Below are positions 25,342-34,165 of a stretch of 64,000 bases of DNA, one piece after another (the stretch's first letter is position 1; every line of letters starts with the position of its first letter). The notes below the pieces were generated by a model. That model had not been told where the DNA came from. It worked only from the letters and a program-made list of their open reading frames with translations, and searched no databases. A program made the translations under genes and the position numbers. The stretch is from Nocardioides sp. R-C-SC26. Its GTDB lineage: Bacteria > Actinomycetota > Actinomycetes > Propionibacteriales > Nocardioidaceae. The stretch lies in NCBI RefSeq assembly GCF_021246465.1, contig NZ_JAHRHK010000016.1:1-64000 (forward strand), written 5' to 3'.

Positions 25342-26772
25342 TCAACCGGCGAGCTCGGCGACGAAGTCGGCCAGCTGGTCCAGGTTGCGGCACTCGCGCA
25401 TCGGCACGATCTCGGCGTAGGTGCGGGTGGCCGAGTCACCGGTGCCCCAGTGGCGCTGGTGCTCGGGGTTGAGCCACCACGCGTGGCGCGCGGTGCCGGC
25501 CATCTCACGGAGGACGTCGGCGGAGAGATCGCTGTAGTTCGACCGGGCGTCGCCCAGGATGAGCAGCGAGGTCTTCGGCGTGATCGCGTCGGGGTGCAGC
25601 TCGGCGAAGCGCGAGATCGCCCGGCCGTAGTTGGTCCGGCCCCAGAGCGCGGCATGCGAGGTGCTGGCGGCGAGGTCGGCCATCACGTCGACGACGTCGG
25701 CGCCAGGGCGGAAGTGGTGCGTCACCTCGTGCACATGGTCGATGAAGGTGAACGCCCGGACCTTCTGGAACTGGTCGCGGAGCGCGAAGACCAACAGCAG
25801 CGTGAACTGCGCGAAGTTCGCCACCGATCCGCTGACGTCGCACAGCACGACGAGCTCGTTGCGGTGCGGTCGCTTGGGCCGGTGGTGGGTCGTGATCGGC
25901 ACTCCGCCGGTCGACATCGACGCCCGGACGGTGTGACGGAAGTCGAGCGGGCCACGACGCCGCTGGGAGTGGTGCTCCTTGGTCAGGCGCGTGGCCAGGC
26001 GTCGCGCGAGCGGGTAGATCTCGCGGCGCATCTGCTCCAGGTCGGTCTTGCGCGCGCTCATGAAGTCGAGCTTGTCGATGGCCGGGCGCAAGGCCACGTT
26101 GGCGACGTGCTCGGGCCCCTTCTCCTCCGCGATCCGACGGCGGGCGTCGGACTCGACCATGGCGGTGAAGTCGCCGATGCGCCGCGATGCCGTGCGCTGG
26201 GCGGCCTCCTCGCTGACGCCGTCGTTCATCAGTCCCTCGACGATCTGGTCGATCAACCCTGCGGGGGCGACGCGCTGCAGCGCGGTGTAGGCCGACCACG
26301 ACGACAGTCCCGGGCCGCGCCCGGGCATGGCGCCGAAACGTCCGATCATCTCGGCGGCGAGCTGCTGCATCTGGTCGCGGTCGCCGTCGGCCAGTGCGTC
26401 GGCGAGCGACTCACGGAACTCGCGCAGGGCCGCGCCGTTGTCGCGCAGGAAACCGGTGTCGCCCTCGTCCCCCTCGGCGTCGTGGCCCGACGTCTCCGGA
26501 TCGAGACCCTGCCCACCGGCACCGACCATCCGCGGGAAGTAGAGCTCGAAGAGAGCATCGAACGTCGGGCGGAAAGAAGACCGCTTCACCAGGGTCGCGG
26601 CGTATCCCTCGCGGACGACCCGTCGGTCGGTCCAGTCCAACGCCTGCAATGCCCGGACGGCGTCGAGATCCTCAGCGAGCGAGACATTGAGACCGGCGCC
26701 CCGAAGCGCCTCGACGAAGCCGATGTGGCGGTCGAGCAGACCACTGCGCGCGGGCGGGTTCACAGACTCCAT
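25342..26772 (-). CDS. VWA-domain protein, CoxE-like
   Basis: 476 aa. The C-terminal von Willebrand A domain has an intact metal site (VVLCDVSGSVANFA, DxSxS about residues 310-316) and a T in TSLLILGDARSNYSD. The N-terminal half is helical (HIGFVEALRGAGLNVSL, VVREGYAATLVKRSSF). Such proteins work with MoxR-type AAA ATPases in assembling or activating metalloenzymes; the ATPase is directly upstream with 7 nt between them. No target enzyme (for example CO dehydrogenase) is in the window. Confidence 0.88.
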   Translation of the reverse strand: MESVNPPARSGLLDRHIGFVEALRGAGLNVSLAEDLDAVRALQALDWTDRRVVREGYAATLVKRSSFRPTFDALFELYFPRMVGAGGQGLDPETSGHDAEGDEGDTGFLRDNGAALREFRESLADALADGDRDQMQQLAAEMIGRFGAMPGRGPGLSSWSAYTALQRVAPAGLIDQIVEGLMNDGVSEEAAQRTASRRIGDFTAMVESDARRRIAEEKGPEHVANVALRPAIDKLDFMSARKTDLEQMRREIYPLARRLATRLTKEHHSQRRRGPLDFRHTVRASMSTGGVPITTHHRPKRPHRNELVVLCDVSGSVANFAQFTLLLVFALRDQFQKVRAFTFIDHVHEVTHHFRPGADVVDVMADLAASTSHAALWGRTNYGRAISRFAELHPDAITPKTSLLILGDARSNYSDLSADVLREMAGTARHAWWLNPEHQRHWGTGDSATRTYAEIVPMRECRNLDQLADFVAELAG

Positions 26773-26779
26773 CAGCGGG

Positions 26780-27694
26780 TCACCGGCGGAGCCGGAGCTC
26801 CTTGACCGCGCGCTCGTGGTCGGACTGGTGCTTGAGGATGACGCCGAGCGTGGCGGCGACGGCTTCGGGATCCAGGTCCTTGATCTCCAGCGCCACCAGG
26901 GTGCGGGCCCAGTCCACGGACTCCGCGATCGACGGAGCCTTCTTCAGCTCCAGCTCGCGCAGCTGCGAGACGGTCGCGACCAGCTGACGCGCCAGCGCGT
27001 CGTCCAGGTCGGGCACATGGGAGGCGACGATCTCGCGCTCGCGATCGGCATCGGGGTAGTCGAGGTGGAGGTAGAGGCAGCGGCGCTTGACGGCCTCGGA
27101 GAGCTCGCGGCTGGCGTTGGAGGTCAGCACGACGAACGGACGGCGGGTGGCGGTGACCGTGCCGAGCTCGGGGATGGTGACCTGGAAGTCCGAGAGCACC
27201 TCCAGGAGTAGCCCCTCGACCTCGATGTCGGTCTTGTCGACCTCGTCGATCAGCAGCACCGTCGGCTCGTCGCGGCGGATGGCGGTGAGAAGCGGGCGGG
27301 TGAGCAGGAACTCCTCGGCGAAGATGTCGTCGTGGGTCTCGGCCCAGGAGGCGCCGTCGGCGGACTGGTGGCCCGACTGGCTCGCCTGGATGCGCAGCAG
27401 TTGCTTCTTGTAGTTCCACTCGTACAGCGCCCGGGCCTCGTCGAGCCCCTCGTAGCACTGCAGACGCACCAGGTCGGCGCCGGTCGCACGGGCGACGGCC
27501 TTCGCGAGCTCGGTCTTGCCGACTCCCGCGGGGCCCTCGAGCAGCAACGGCTTCTCCAGGGCACCCGCCAGGTAGGCGGTCGTGCTGGTCGCGGCGTCCG
27601 GGAGGTACCCGACGTCGTAGAGCCGCCGGTTCGCATCGTCGGGCGAGGCGAACCAGGCGGGCGCCGAAGGCTCCGCGGGCGCAGTGATGCTCAT
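26780..27694 (-). CDS. MoxR-family AAA+ ATPase
   Basis: 304 aa. Walker A is GPAGVGKTELA (about residues 52-59), Walker B is VLLIDEVDKTD (about 138-145), and sensor and Arg motifs are in VVLTSNASRELSEAVKRRCLYLHLDYP. MoxR ATPases act as chaperones with VWA partners; the VWA gene follows at 7 nt. The ATG at 27694 was chosen because homologues start close to it and the extra upstream frame is low-complexity. Confidence 0.9.
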   Translation of the reverse strand: MSITAPAEPSAPAWFASPDDANRRLYDVGYLPDAATSTTAYLAGALEKPLLLEGPAGVGKTELAKAVARATGADLVRLQCYEGLDEARALYEWNYKKQLLRIQASQSGHQSADGASWAETHDDIFAEEFLLTRPLLTAIRRDEPTVLLIDEVDKTDIEVEGLLLEVLSDFQVTIPELGTVTATRRPFVVLTSNASRELSEAVKRRCLYLHLDYPDADREREIVASHVPDLDDALARQLVATVSQLRELELKKAPSIAESVDWARTLVALEIKDLDPEAVAATLGVILKHQSDHERAVKELRLRR

Positions 27695-27891
27695 GCGCCG
27701 GATTCTTCCATCCGAGCCGGATTCCCATTCGATCCGTTTCAGGCCGTGACCCGTCTGCCCGGCTGTCGTTGACTCCGACAGCAGGTGATCTTCCCTCCCG
27801 ACCATCTGCGACGCGGTCCGGCACCACGGCGGCCGCATGGCATCACCACTGCTGTCACCCGAGTCCGCCCGTTGTCGCGAGGAGCCCGCTC

Positions 27892-28236
27892 ATGCGCCGC
27901 CGTCCCCCCACCTCGTTGCGTCTGCTGGTGCAGACCGCGAAGTGCACGGTCGTCGGCGTCCTGAGCTTCCTGGCGGTGGCGGGCACGGCCCCGGGCGGAC
28001 TGGCGGCCTCCGACGCCCCGGTCGACGACGCAGCGTTGCGTGCCCAGGCCCGCCTGGGTGCGCTGATGGTCGAGCACGACTGCTCCTCCACGGGCTTCGG
28101 CCCGTCGGTCGTGCCCGGCTCGGCCCTGGTCGAGCGCGACGAACGCGTGCTCCACGTCAGCTTCGACGACGGCTGGGCCACCTACACCGGCGACGCACCC
28201 GGCACCCTCCTGGCCGTGTGCAGGCCACCCCTCTAG
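27892..28236 (+). CDS. Small secreted protein of unknown function
   Basis: 114 aa. A signal peptide (RRRPPTSLRLLVQTAKCTVVGVLSFLAVAGTAPGGLA) ends near AASDAPVDD. The mature part of about 75 residues has cysteines at EHDCSS and LAVCRP that could form one disulfide. GAGGAG lies before the ATG. No domain is recognised. The gene stands alone, divergent from the MoxR gene. Confidence 0.7.
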   Translation: MRRRPPTSLRLLVQTAKCTVVGVLSFLAVAGTAPGGLAASDAPVDDAALRAQARLGALMVEHDCSSTGFGPSVVPGSALVERDERVLHVSFDDGWATYTGDAPGTLLAVCRPPL

Positions 28237-28296
28237 GGGCGCTCTCCTCCCAGGCGCCTCAGCTCCGCCCTGTTCCCGAGCCACATGGGGGTTCGG

Positions 28297-28328
28297 GACC
28301 TCGGCGCGCGCCGATCCGGGCCGAGGTC
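28297..28328 (-). terminator. Hairpin after rpsN2
   Basis: GACCTCGGC (28297-28305) pairs with GCCGAGGTC (28320-28328) at the stop codon of the S14 gene. Likely terminator of the zinc-regulated ribosomal operon. Confidence 0.6.
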
Positions 28329-28633
28329 TACCAGCTCGACTTGGTGATGCCCGGCAGCTCGCCGCGGTGCGCCATCTCCCGGAATCGGATCCGCGACACT
28401 CCCGCCTTGCGGAGGTAGCCACGCGGACGGCCGTCGACCTGGTCACGGTGGCGCAGTCGCACGGGCGAGGAGTCGCGGGGCAACTGCGATAGCGCGCGGA
28501 CGGCGGAGGCCAGCTCCGCGCTGCCCGGCTCGGCCGCGCGCACGGCGTCCTTGAGCTCCCGACGGCGGGCGGCGTAGCGGGCCACCACGCGCTCGCGGCG
28601 GGCCTGGGCCGCGATCTTGCTCTTCTTGGCCAC
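28328..28633 (-). CDS. rpsN: 30S ribosomal protein S14, zinc-independent
   Basis: 101 aa, the long form. It contains no cysteine, so it lacks the CxxC...CxxC zinc site of the short form. The C-terminus ([43 protein letters not shown]) is the S14 signature. It is the last gene of rpmB2-rpmG2-rpsN2, one base after rpmG2. It would replace the zinc-binding S14 when zinc is scarce. Confidence 0.95.
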   Translation of the reverse strand: MAKKSKIAAQARRERVVARYAARRRELKDAVRAAEPGSAELASAVRALSQLPRDSSPVRLRHRDQVDGRPRGYLRKAGVSRIRFREMAHRGELPGITKSSW

Positions 28634-28634
28634 T

Positions 28635-28805
28635 TCAGCGCTCCTCGCGGAAGTCGACGTGACGGCGCACGCGCGGGTCGTACTTGCGCAGCACCAGTCG
28701 GTCGGGATCGTTGCGACGGTTCTTCTTCGTCACGTAGGTGAAGCCGGTGCCGGCGGTCGAGCGCAGTTTCACGATCGGCCGGACGTCGCTGCCCCTCTTG
28801 GCCAT
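28635..28805 (-). CDS. rpmG: 50S ribosomal protein L33, zinc-independent
   Basis: 56 aa. It reads [21 protein letters not shown], then [21 protein letters not shown]. No cysteine is present; the zinc form carries CxxC pairs. ATG at 28805. It is second in the zinc-sparing operon, with rpsN2 one base downstream. Confidence 0.95.
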   Translation of the reverse strand: MAKRGSDVRPIVKLRSTAGTGFTYVTKKNRRNDPDRLVLRKYDPRVRRHVDFREER

Positions 28806-28848
28806 GGGTGTTCCTCTCGAGTCGATCTGGATGGAGTCGGGGTCGGGT

Positions 28849-29085
28849 TCAGACCCGGCCGTCGCGACGCAGGATGTCGGCGACCACGGCGTCGATGCCG
28901 CGTCGGTCGATCGTGCGGATGCCACGCGGGCTGACGGTGAGCGTGACGACGCGGCCGAGGCTCGGCACGACGTATCGCTTGCGCTGCACGTTGACGTCGA
29001 AGCGTCGCTTGGTGCGGCGATGGGAGTGGGACACCCGGTTCCCGAAGGACGGGGTCTTCCCGGTGACCTGGCATCGCTGTGACAC
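28849..29085 (-). CDS. rpmB: 50S ribosomal protein L28, zinc-independent
   Basis: 78 aa, GTG start with GGAGG at 7 bp. It begins [20 protein letters not shown]: the zinc form has CxxC here, but this copy keeps only one Cys (C-x-x-T). First gene of the operon. It faces the COG0523 gene across a 66-bp gap holding the putative Zur site. Confidence 0.94.
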   Translation of the reverse strand: MSQRCQVTGKTPSFGNRVSHSHRRTKRRFDVNVQRKRYVVPSLGRVVTLTVSPRGIRTIDRRGIDAVVADILRRDGRV

Positions 29086-29106
29086 GAGCGCCTCCAATCT
29101 GATAGG

Positions 29107-29125
29107 AATGAGAATGATTGCGATT
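29107..29125. promoter_or_regulatory. Putative Zur operator
   Basis: AATGAGAATGATTGCGATT is an imperfect 19-bp palindrome centred on G29116, AT-rich in a very GC-rich region. The minus strand reads AATCATTCTCATT, close to actinobacterial Zur boxes (AATCATTTTCA-like). It sits in the gap between two divergent zinc-sparing operons, so one site could repress both. Zur itself is encoded 1.6 kb away. Confidence 0.7.
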
Positions 29126-29151
29126 AGCCTACACGGAGACAAGGAGGGCGC

Positions 29152-30219
29152 ATGCGCACCCCCGTCACCCTGATCACCGGTGTCGACGCCGAGTCGATGG
29201 CCGCTGCGATGGTCACCTGCCAGTTCGATCTGCCCAACGCCGTCGCGGTCCGGCACCACATCGACGTCGAAGCCGAGGTGCTGCATCGCGTCGTCAGCGA
29301 CCTGTCCGGGGTCATCGAGCGCGAACAGATCGACCTCGCCCACGCCTGCGTGAGCTGCGCGATCCGCGAGGACGTCGTGCCGACCCTCGATCGCCTCGCA
29401 GGGATGCGTCGGTGGTCGCACATCGTCGCCCACCTGCCGATCGGCGCCGAGGCCGAGCAGGTCTGCGGCGTCCTCGCGTGGGACAGCCGTCTGGCCCGGC
29501 GTCTCCGCATCGCCTCGGTGGTGACGGCGCTGCCCGGCCGGGATCTCGTCGACACACTGCTCGGCGACTCCCTCCTGGCCGACCGTGGCGTGCAGACCTC
29601 GCCCGACGACCGCCGCGGCACCGGCGAGATCGCCTGCGCGATGGTGGAGTACGCCGACGCCGTCGTCCTCGTCGATGCCGAGGAGCACCGCGAGCCCGGG
29701 CTCGCGCTGGTGCGCACGCTCGCGCGCCCCGAGGCCTACATCGCGCCCGGCGTCGACGTGCTCGACACCGCGCGACTGGGCGGTCGCCTGCACCAGCACG
29801 GCGCCGCGGACGCCTGGAGCGCGCATGTGCGCTCCGGCGCGCTGCCACCGCCCGCCTCGCCCGACATCTGGCAGCTCGACCTCCGCAGCGACCGCCCCTT
29901 CCATGCCGAGCGGATGCTCGACGGCCTGGACGCGATCGGCTCGGGCCCGCACCGTTCGCGTGGCTGCTTCTGGCTGCCGTCGAGGCCGGGCCAGGCACTG
30001 GAGTGGGACGGCTCCGGCGGCCAGCTCAGCATCGGCAACGGCGAGCCGTGGGGACGCCGCTCGCCGTTCACCCGCCTCGTTCTCACCGGCGTCGGCACAC
30101 CGCCGCTCGATCTGATGGTCGCCTTCGACCGTCTCCTGGCTCGCCCCGGCGAGCCGGCCGCCACCGGCTACGAGGACGGCTTCGAGCCGTGGCTCGGCCC
30201 GATCGAGGGGGTCGCCTGA
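29152..30219 (+). CDS. COG0523 (CobW-like) protein, P-loop degenerate
   Basis: 355 aa. The layout is that of COG0523 metal-insertion GTPases: a metal-binding [10 protein letters not shown] (about residues 64-73) and a C-terminal CobW_C domain ([27 protein letters not shown]). The N-terminal P-loop should read GxxGxGKT, but here the strand is followed by [13 protein letters not shown], without Gly-Lys-Thr. GTP binding is therefore doubtful. Members next to L28/L33/L32 paralogues are Zur-regulated and thought to deliver zinc to client proteins. Translation is coupled to rpmF (TGATG). Confidence 0.88.
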   Translation: MRTPVTLITGVDAESMAAAMVTCQFDLPNAVAVRHHIDVEAEVLHRVVSDLSGVIEREQIDLAHACVSCAIREDVVPTLDRLAGMRRWSHIVAHLPIGAEAEQVCGVLAWDSRLARRLRIASVVTALPGRDLVDTLLGDSLLADRGVQTSPDDRRGTGEIACAMVEYADAVVLVDAEEHREPGLALVRTLARPEAYIAPGVDVLDTARLGGRLHQHGAADAWSAHVRSGALPPPASPDIWQLDLRSDRPFHAERMLDGLDAIGSGPHRSRGCFWLPSRPGQALEWDGSGGQLSIGNGEPWGRRSPFTRLVLTGVGTPPLDLMVAFDRLLARPGEPAATGYEDGFEPWLGPIEGVA

Positions 30220-30431
30220 TGGCCGTGCCGAAGCGCCGCACCTCGCGCAGCAACACCCGCCACCGCCGCTCCGCCTGGCGCGCCACGGCGCCGGATCTGG
30301 TCACCGTCCGGGTGGGTGGGGTGGCGCACCGCGTGCCCCGCGCGCTGGTGAACGCCGTCCACGCCGGCCTGGTGGATCCCACCACCGGCCGTGCCGTCCG
30401 CACTGTCCGTGCCTCAGACCAGGAGTCCTGA
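30219..30431 (+). CDS. rpmF: 50S ribosomal protein L32, zinc-independent
   Basis: 70 aa. It begins [20 protein letters not shown], the L32 signature. The four zinc cysteines are absent. It is longer than a typical L32 because the C-terminal zinc finger is replaced ([21 protein letters not shown]). It overlaps the COG0523 stop and rpmJ start by one base each. Confidence 0.93.
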   Translation: MAVPKRRTSRSNTRHRRSAWRATAPDLVTVRVGGVAHRVPRALVNAVHAGLVDPTTGRAVRTVRASDQES

Positions 30432-30553
30432 TGAAGGTCCGCAACTCGATCCGCAGCGTGAAGAACCAGCCCGGCAGCCAGGTGGTGCGGCGGCGCGGGC
30501 GGATCTATGTGATCAACAAGCGGAATCCGCGGCTGAAGACGCGCCAGGGCTGA
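30431..30553 (+). CDS. rpmJ: 50S ribosomal protein L36, zinc-independent
   Basis: 40 aa. It reads [20 protein letters not shown], then [19 protein letters not shown]. This is the YkgO-type L36, lacking the CxxC...C...H zinc site. The start overlaps the rpmF stop. It is the last gene of the plus-strand zinc-sparing operon. Confidence 0.93.
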   Translation: MKVRNSIRSVKNQPGSQVVRRRGRIYVINKRNPRLKTRQG

Positions 30554-30564
30554 CCCGTCTGGTG

Positions 30565-30715
30565 GATCGCCTCGGTGGCCGAGGACCCCGCCGCCGAGGA
30601 ACGAGGAGGCGGGCGGCTCGAGACCTCGTGGGACGCCGGGCCGCAGTTCGGCTCGCCGGGTCACATAGCGGTCGCAGAGCCACCTCCTCGACCACCGGAG
30701 GGCTCGGTGGACTCG
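30565..30715. repeat. Dispersed palindromic repeat copy
   Basis: The gap between rpmJ and the convergent zur gene contains GAGGAACGAGGAGG, CTCGAGACCTCG and CGGTCGCAGAGCCACCTCCT with CGACCACCGG, blocks shared with other gaps in the window. Confidence 0.65.
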
Positions 30716-30727
30716 TCCACCGGGAGG

Positions 30728-31132
30728 TCAGCAGGAGGAGCAGACGCCGAAGATCTCCACGGTGTGCGCGACGTCGCGGTAGCCGTGCTCCTCGGCTGCG
30801 CGGTCGGCCCAGCGCTCGACAGCCGGGCCCTTGATCTCGACGACGCGTCCACAGGATCGGCACACCAGGTGATGGTGGTGCTTGGGGGTGCAGAGGCGGT
30901 ACATCACCTCGCCGTCCTCGTTGCGCAAGGTGTCGACCGTGCCCTCGTCCGCGAGCACCTGCAGGTTGCGGTAGACCGTGGAGAGGCCCACGGTCTCCCC
31001 GCGCGAGCGCAGTTTGTGGTGCACGTCCTGCGCGCTGAGGAACGCCTCGGACTCCTCCACGATCTCCAATACCCGCGCCCGCTGCTGCGTGGGACGACGA
31101 GCCACCGATGACCGAGAGCGCTCCGATGACAT
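30728..31132 (-). CDS. zur: Fur-family regulator, probably Zur
   Basis: 134 aa. The winged-helix N-terminus (QQRARVLEIVEES, LSAQDVHHKLRSRGETVGLSTVYRNLQVL) is followed by the metal-binding domain (CTPKHHHHLVCRSCGRVVEI and a C-terminal FGVCSSC). The two CxxC pairs make the structural zinc site. Its position beside the zinc-free ribosomal paralogues and the COG0523 gene identifies it as Zur rather than Fur. The ATG at 31132 was chosen over the ATG three codons upstream. Confidence 0.92.
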   Translation of the reverse strand: MSSERSRSSVARRPTQQRARVLEIVEESEAFLSAQDVHHKLRSRGETVGLSTVYRNLQVLADEGTVDTLRNEDGEVMYRLCTPKHHHHLVCRSCGRVVEIKGPAVERWADRAAEEHGYRDVAHTVEIFGVCSSC

Positions 31133-31179
31133 GGTCCACATCGTAGGCCGCTCTCCTCGGGCCCACCCACCGACGCAAC

Positions 31180-31211
31180 GGGCCCCGGCCGATCAGCATC
31201 GGTCGGGGCCC
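31180..31211 (-). terminator. Terminator of the subtilase gene
   Basis: GGGCCCCGGCCGAT (31180-31193) pairs with ATCGGTCGGGGCCC (31198-31211) in a 14-bp stem with one G-U pair and a 4-nt loop. It lies just after the S8 protease and upstream of zur. Confidence 0.8.
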
Positions 31212-31229
31212 GTCGGCGAACGCCTCGGA

Positions 31230-32480
31230 TCAGGGCGCGACGACGCCCGCGAACAGCAGCTTGTTCGGCGATCCCGTGCCGGCGTTGGTGATCGCGCCCG
31301 TGGTGGCGGCGTTGGCGACGGCGTCCTGGGCCGCCGTCGCGCTGATGCCGCTGTCGGCACCGCGCACCAAGGCGAGCACGCCCGCGACGTGCGGAGACGC
31401 CATCGACGTGCCGTCATAGGTCACCGAGCCGGAGTTGTTGCTGTAGTTGGCGGCGGTGATGTCGTCGCCCGGCGCGAACAGGTCCAGGCATGTGCCGAAG
31501 TTCGAGAACGAGGCACGCGCGTCGTTCATCGAGCTGGCACCGACGGTGAGCACGCTCGGCGCCGCGGCCGGAGAGGTGTTACACGCATTGGCATTGGAGT
31601 TGCCCGCCGCCACCGCGACCGCGACGCCGGAGCTCACCAGGCTGGTGACGGCGTTGTCGATGTCGGCCGACCGACCGCTCGAGCCGAGCGAGAGGTTCGC
31701 GACAGCGTTGGGCTGGTGGTTGCCCGCCACCCAGTCGATGCCGCCGATGATCGCCGCACCGGTGCCGCTGCCCTGGCAGTTGAGCACGCGGACGGCGTGC
31801 ACGGTGGCCTTCTTCGCGACACCCCACGTGGTGCCGGCGGCCGTGCTCGCGACGTGCGTGCCGTGGCCGTTGCAGTCAGCCCACTTCTGCGGGTCGACCG
31901 ATCCGCCGATGATGCCGAGCAGGCCGCCCTCGCGCACGAAGTTGCGGCCGTCGCCCACGCGTCCGGTGAACTCGTTGTGGTTGGCGTTGAGGCCGGTGTC
32001 GATGACGTAGACGTGCGCACCCTCGCCGGCGTCGGCGTTGTAGTTGTAGAGGCCGTCGGTCGGCAACGCGCGCTGGTCGATCCGGTCGAGGCCCCAGGTC
32101 GCGCCGTTCTGGGTGGCCGTGGCCTGCACGACGACGTCGGGGCGCACGGACGCGACCATCGGCAACGCCTCGATGGCCTTGGCGGCGGCCACCGGCAGAC
32201 GGACCGCGAAGCCGTTGAGCACGTGCTCGTACGTGATCAGAACGGCACCGCCGAGCGGCTCCACGATGCCCCGCGCGAAGGCGGGTGCGACGTCGATGCT
32301 CGGGTCGATCTGCACGATGTAGTCGGCGACGAGCGGGGAGGCGGACGCCCGAGCGGACGCCTGGGGGGCGCCGTCCGCTGCCTGGGCGGGTGCGCTGCTG
32401 ACGACGGCGACAGTGCCCGTCACGGTGAGCGCGAGCGCCGCGAGGGCGCGCGGCATGGATGAGTCCCGAGAGATACGCAA
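31230..32480 (-). CDS. Secreted S8 subtilisin-like serine protease
   Basis: 416 aa. Signal peptide (MPRALAALALTVTGTVAVVSSAPAQA), then an I9-type propeptide (DYIVQIDPSIDVAPAFARGI to PDVVVQA), then a proteinase K-like catalytic domain. The triad is intact: Asp in VYVIDTGL, His in NGHGTHVAS, Ser in GTSMASPHVAG; the oxyanion Asn is in AAGNSNANA. Secreted and self-processed. A TTG start at 32480 with GGAAAGG at 7 bp is preferred; the ATG at 32456 also gives a signal peptide but no SD. Gene stands alone. Confidence 0.92.
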   Translation of the reverse strand: MRISRDSSMPRALAALALTVTGTVAVVSSAPAQAADGAPQASARASASPLVADYIVQIDPSIDVAPAFARGIVEPLGGAVLITYEHVLNGFAVRLPVAAAKAIEALPMVASVRPDVVVQATATQNGATWGLDRIDQRALPTDGLYNYNADAGEGAHVYVIDTGLNANHNEFTGRVGDGRNFVREGGLLGIIGGSVDPQKWADCNGHGTHVASTAAGTTWGVAKKATVHAVRVLNCQGSGTGAAIIGGIDWVAGNHQPNAVANLSLGSSGRSADIDNAVTSLVSSGVAVAVAAGNSNANACNTSPAAAPSVLTVGASSMNDARASFSNFGTCLDLFAPGDDITAANYSNNSGSVTYDGTSMASPHVAGVLALVRGADSGISATAAQDAVANAATTGAITNAGTGSPNKLLFAGVVAP

Positions 32481-32574
32481 GGTGGTGCCTTTCCGAGAGG
32501 CCCGACGACGCCATGTCGTCTGGGAGCGGGGTAAGCGTGCCCTCAGAACAGGCGATTTGGGAAGGGGTCGATCC

Positions 32575-32844
32575 TCACGCGTCGCCGGAGGCGGGCGGCA
32601 GACGGTCGCGCAGCCACGACGTCGTGCCGGGCGGCAAAGCCTTGAGCTTCGGCCGCGCCGCGAGAGGCGCGACGATCAACGCAGCGCCGTCCGCCAGCGA
32701 CCACTTGATCTCGTGGTAGACCCGACTCAGGGTGTCGTCGCTCTCCACGAGCACCAGCCCGACTCCCGCGATGCGCCACTCCACCCACGGCCCCCGCAGG
32801 GAGCCCGGCAGCTCGGCGTCGGTCCAGCACAGGTAGACCGTCAT
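32575..32844 (-). CDS. Hypothetical protein, 89 aa
   Basis: 89 aa, soluble. It reads MTVYLCWTDAELPGSLRGPW, then ESDDTLSRVYHEIKWSLADGAALIVAPLAARPKLKALPPG. No domain was recognised. Codon use is normal for the window. It is divergent from a TetR gene by 95 bp. Confidence 0.65.
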   Translation of the reverse strand: MTVYLCWTDAELPGSLRGPWVEWRIAGVGLVLVESDDTLSRVYHEIKWSLADGAALIVAPLAARPKLKALPPGTTSWLRDRLPPASGDA

Positions 32845-32939
32845 GCGGTTCCCTTACCCACGCCCGAGCGTCGCATGCGTCTCCTACGACGGCGAGCGCT
32901 CACACGAGCCACCGCGCACGACATGCGAGCATCCTGGGT

Positions 32940-33731
32940 ATGGGCACCCCACGCGGCGGCCCCCGCGGCAAGGGGCTCACGACCGAGATCGTGGTGGCTG
33001 CTGCCCTCGAGCTGATCGACGAGCAGGGGGTCGGCGCTGCGTCGATGAGGGCCATCGCCAGCCGGCTCGGAGTCGAGGCGATGTCGCTCTACAAGCACGT
33101 CAGCACCCGCGACGGACTGCTCGACGCCGTGGTCGAGGCGATCGTGGCCGAGCTCGACCGCGACGAGGAGGTGCGCCGCGACGCCTCGGACGGGTGGCGC
33201 GACTACCTCGAACGGCTCGCGCGCGGAGTGCGGCGCTACGCCCTCGCGCATCCGCATGCCTTCCCACTCGTCACGACACGGCCGGCGGAGGCGCCCTGGA
33301 TCAATCCGCCCCTGCGATCCCTGGGGTGGATCGAGTCGATGCTCGCGACGCTCGCCTCGGCGGGGTTCGACGACGAGCAGATCCTGTTCACGTACCGCTC
33401 GTTCAACAGCTTCCTGCTCGGTTATCTGCTGATGGAGACCGGAGCGCGCACGCTGCGGGATCCGCAGGACGGCGACGGGTCGCTCGGCACCTCCGACGAG
33501 CCGATCCCGGGCGGACTCACGCCGACCCGCACCGAGGCCGAGCAGGACGCCGTCGCCGAGGCCGAGACCGTGGCCGACAAGATCGATCCGCAGGGCGACA
33601 TCGAGATCGCCGATCACCCCACGATCCACCGGCTGGCGGCGCGGCTCGCGGAGGATCGATTCGACGAGGAGTTCGATCGCGGCCTGCAGCGGCTTCTCGA
33701 CGCCGTCGAAGCACGCGTCGCCCACCCCTGA
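32940..33731 (+). CDS. TetR-family transcriptional regulator
   Basis: 263 aa. The N-terminal helix-turn-helix (IVVAAALELIDEQGVGAASMRAIASRLGVEAMSLYKHVSTRDGLLDAVV, about residues 16-64) is followed by a TetR_C-type ligand domain (VRRYALAHPHAFPLVTT, FNSFLLGYLLME). A long acidic insertion (LTPTRTEAEQDAVAEAETVADK) precedes the last helices. ATG at 32940. Its target is unclear: the divergent 89-aa gene is the nearest candidate. Confidence 0.88.
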   Translation: MGTPRGGPRGKGLTTEIVVAAALELIDEQGVGAASMRAIASRLGVEAMSLYKHVSTRDGLLDAVVEAIVAELDRDEEVRRDASDGWRDYLERLARGVRRYALAHPHAFPLVTTRPAEAPWINPPLRSLGWIESMLATLASAGFDDEQILFTYRSFNSFLLGYLLMETGARTLRDPQDGDGSLGTSDEPIPGGLTPTRTEAEQDAVAEAETVADKIDPQGDIEIADHPTIHRLAARLAEDRFDEEFDRGLQRLLDAVEARVAHP

Positions 33732-33772
33732 GACGGCGTGACGCGGGTCACCTGAGAAACCACGGAGCGCAG

Positions 33773-33814
33773 GTTTCGGCGGTCGCAGTCCGGGTCAGGC
33801 TTACGTTGTAAGCC
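33773..33814 (+). promoter_or_regulatory. Possible SigB-type promoter and palindrome before csbD
   Basis: GTTTCG (33773-33778) and GGGTCA (33792-33797) are 13 bp apart, resembling the GTTT/GGGTAT promoters of actinobacterial stress sigma factors. Immediately after is GGCTTAC-GTT-GTAAGCC (33798-33814), a perfect 7-bp inverted repeat. Confidence 0.4.
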
Positions 33815-33867
33815 GCACTGGTCCTTCTCGGAACCGGTGCTCCACACAGAGATCCCAGGAGGACGTC

Positions 33868-34041
33868 ATGGGCATGGTCGACAAGGCGAAGAACACCGTC
33901 GAGAAGCTGACCGGGCAGGCCAAGGAGGCGCTCGGCGAGGCGACGGACGACAAGGGCCTCCAGGCGGAGGGCAAGAAGGACCAGGCGTCCGGCAGTCTCA
34001 AGAACGCCGGCGAGAACGTCAAGGACGCCTTCAAGAAGTGA
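33868..34041 (+). CDS. CsbD-family stress protein
   Basis: 57 aa. It reads MGMVDKAKNTVEKLTGQAKE, then ALGEATDDKGLQAEGKKDQ and ASGSLKNAGENVKDAFKK, a standard CsbD sequence: hydrophilic, helical and lysine-rich. CsbD proteins are general stress proteins of unknown mechanism. AGGAGG lies 6 bp before the ATG. It is followed at 124 bp by the GlsB/YeaQ and LapA membrane genes. Confidence 0.9.
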   Translation: MGMVDKAKNTVEKLTGQAKEALGEATDDKGLQAEGKKDQASGSLKNAGENVKDAFKK

Positions 34042-34165
34042 CGCCCGCGGCCCGTGGCGGGGCCGACTGGCTCCGCTACGGCGCCTGCGGATCGCCCCCC
34101 GCTCGAACACGTCTTCACGGCAGATTGCCACCTCGCGTGCACCACGCGACATCAAGGAGTACTTC

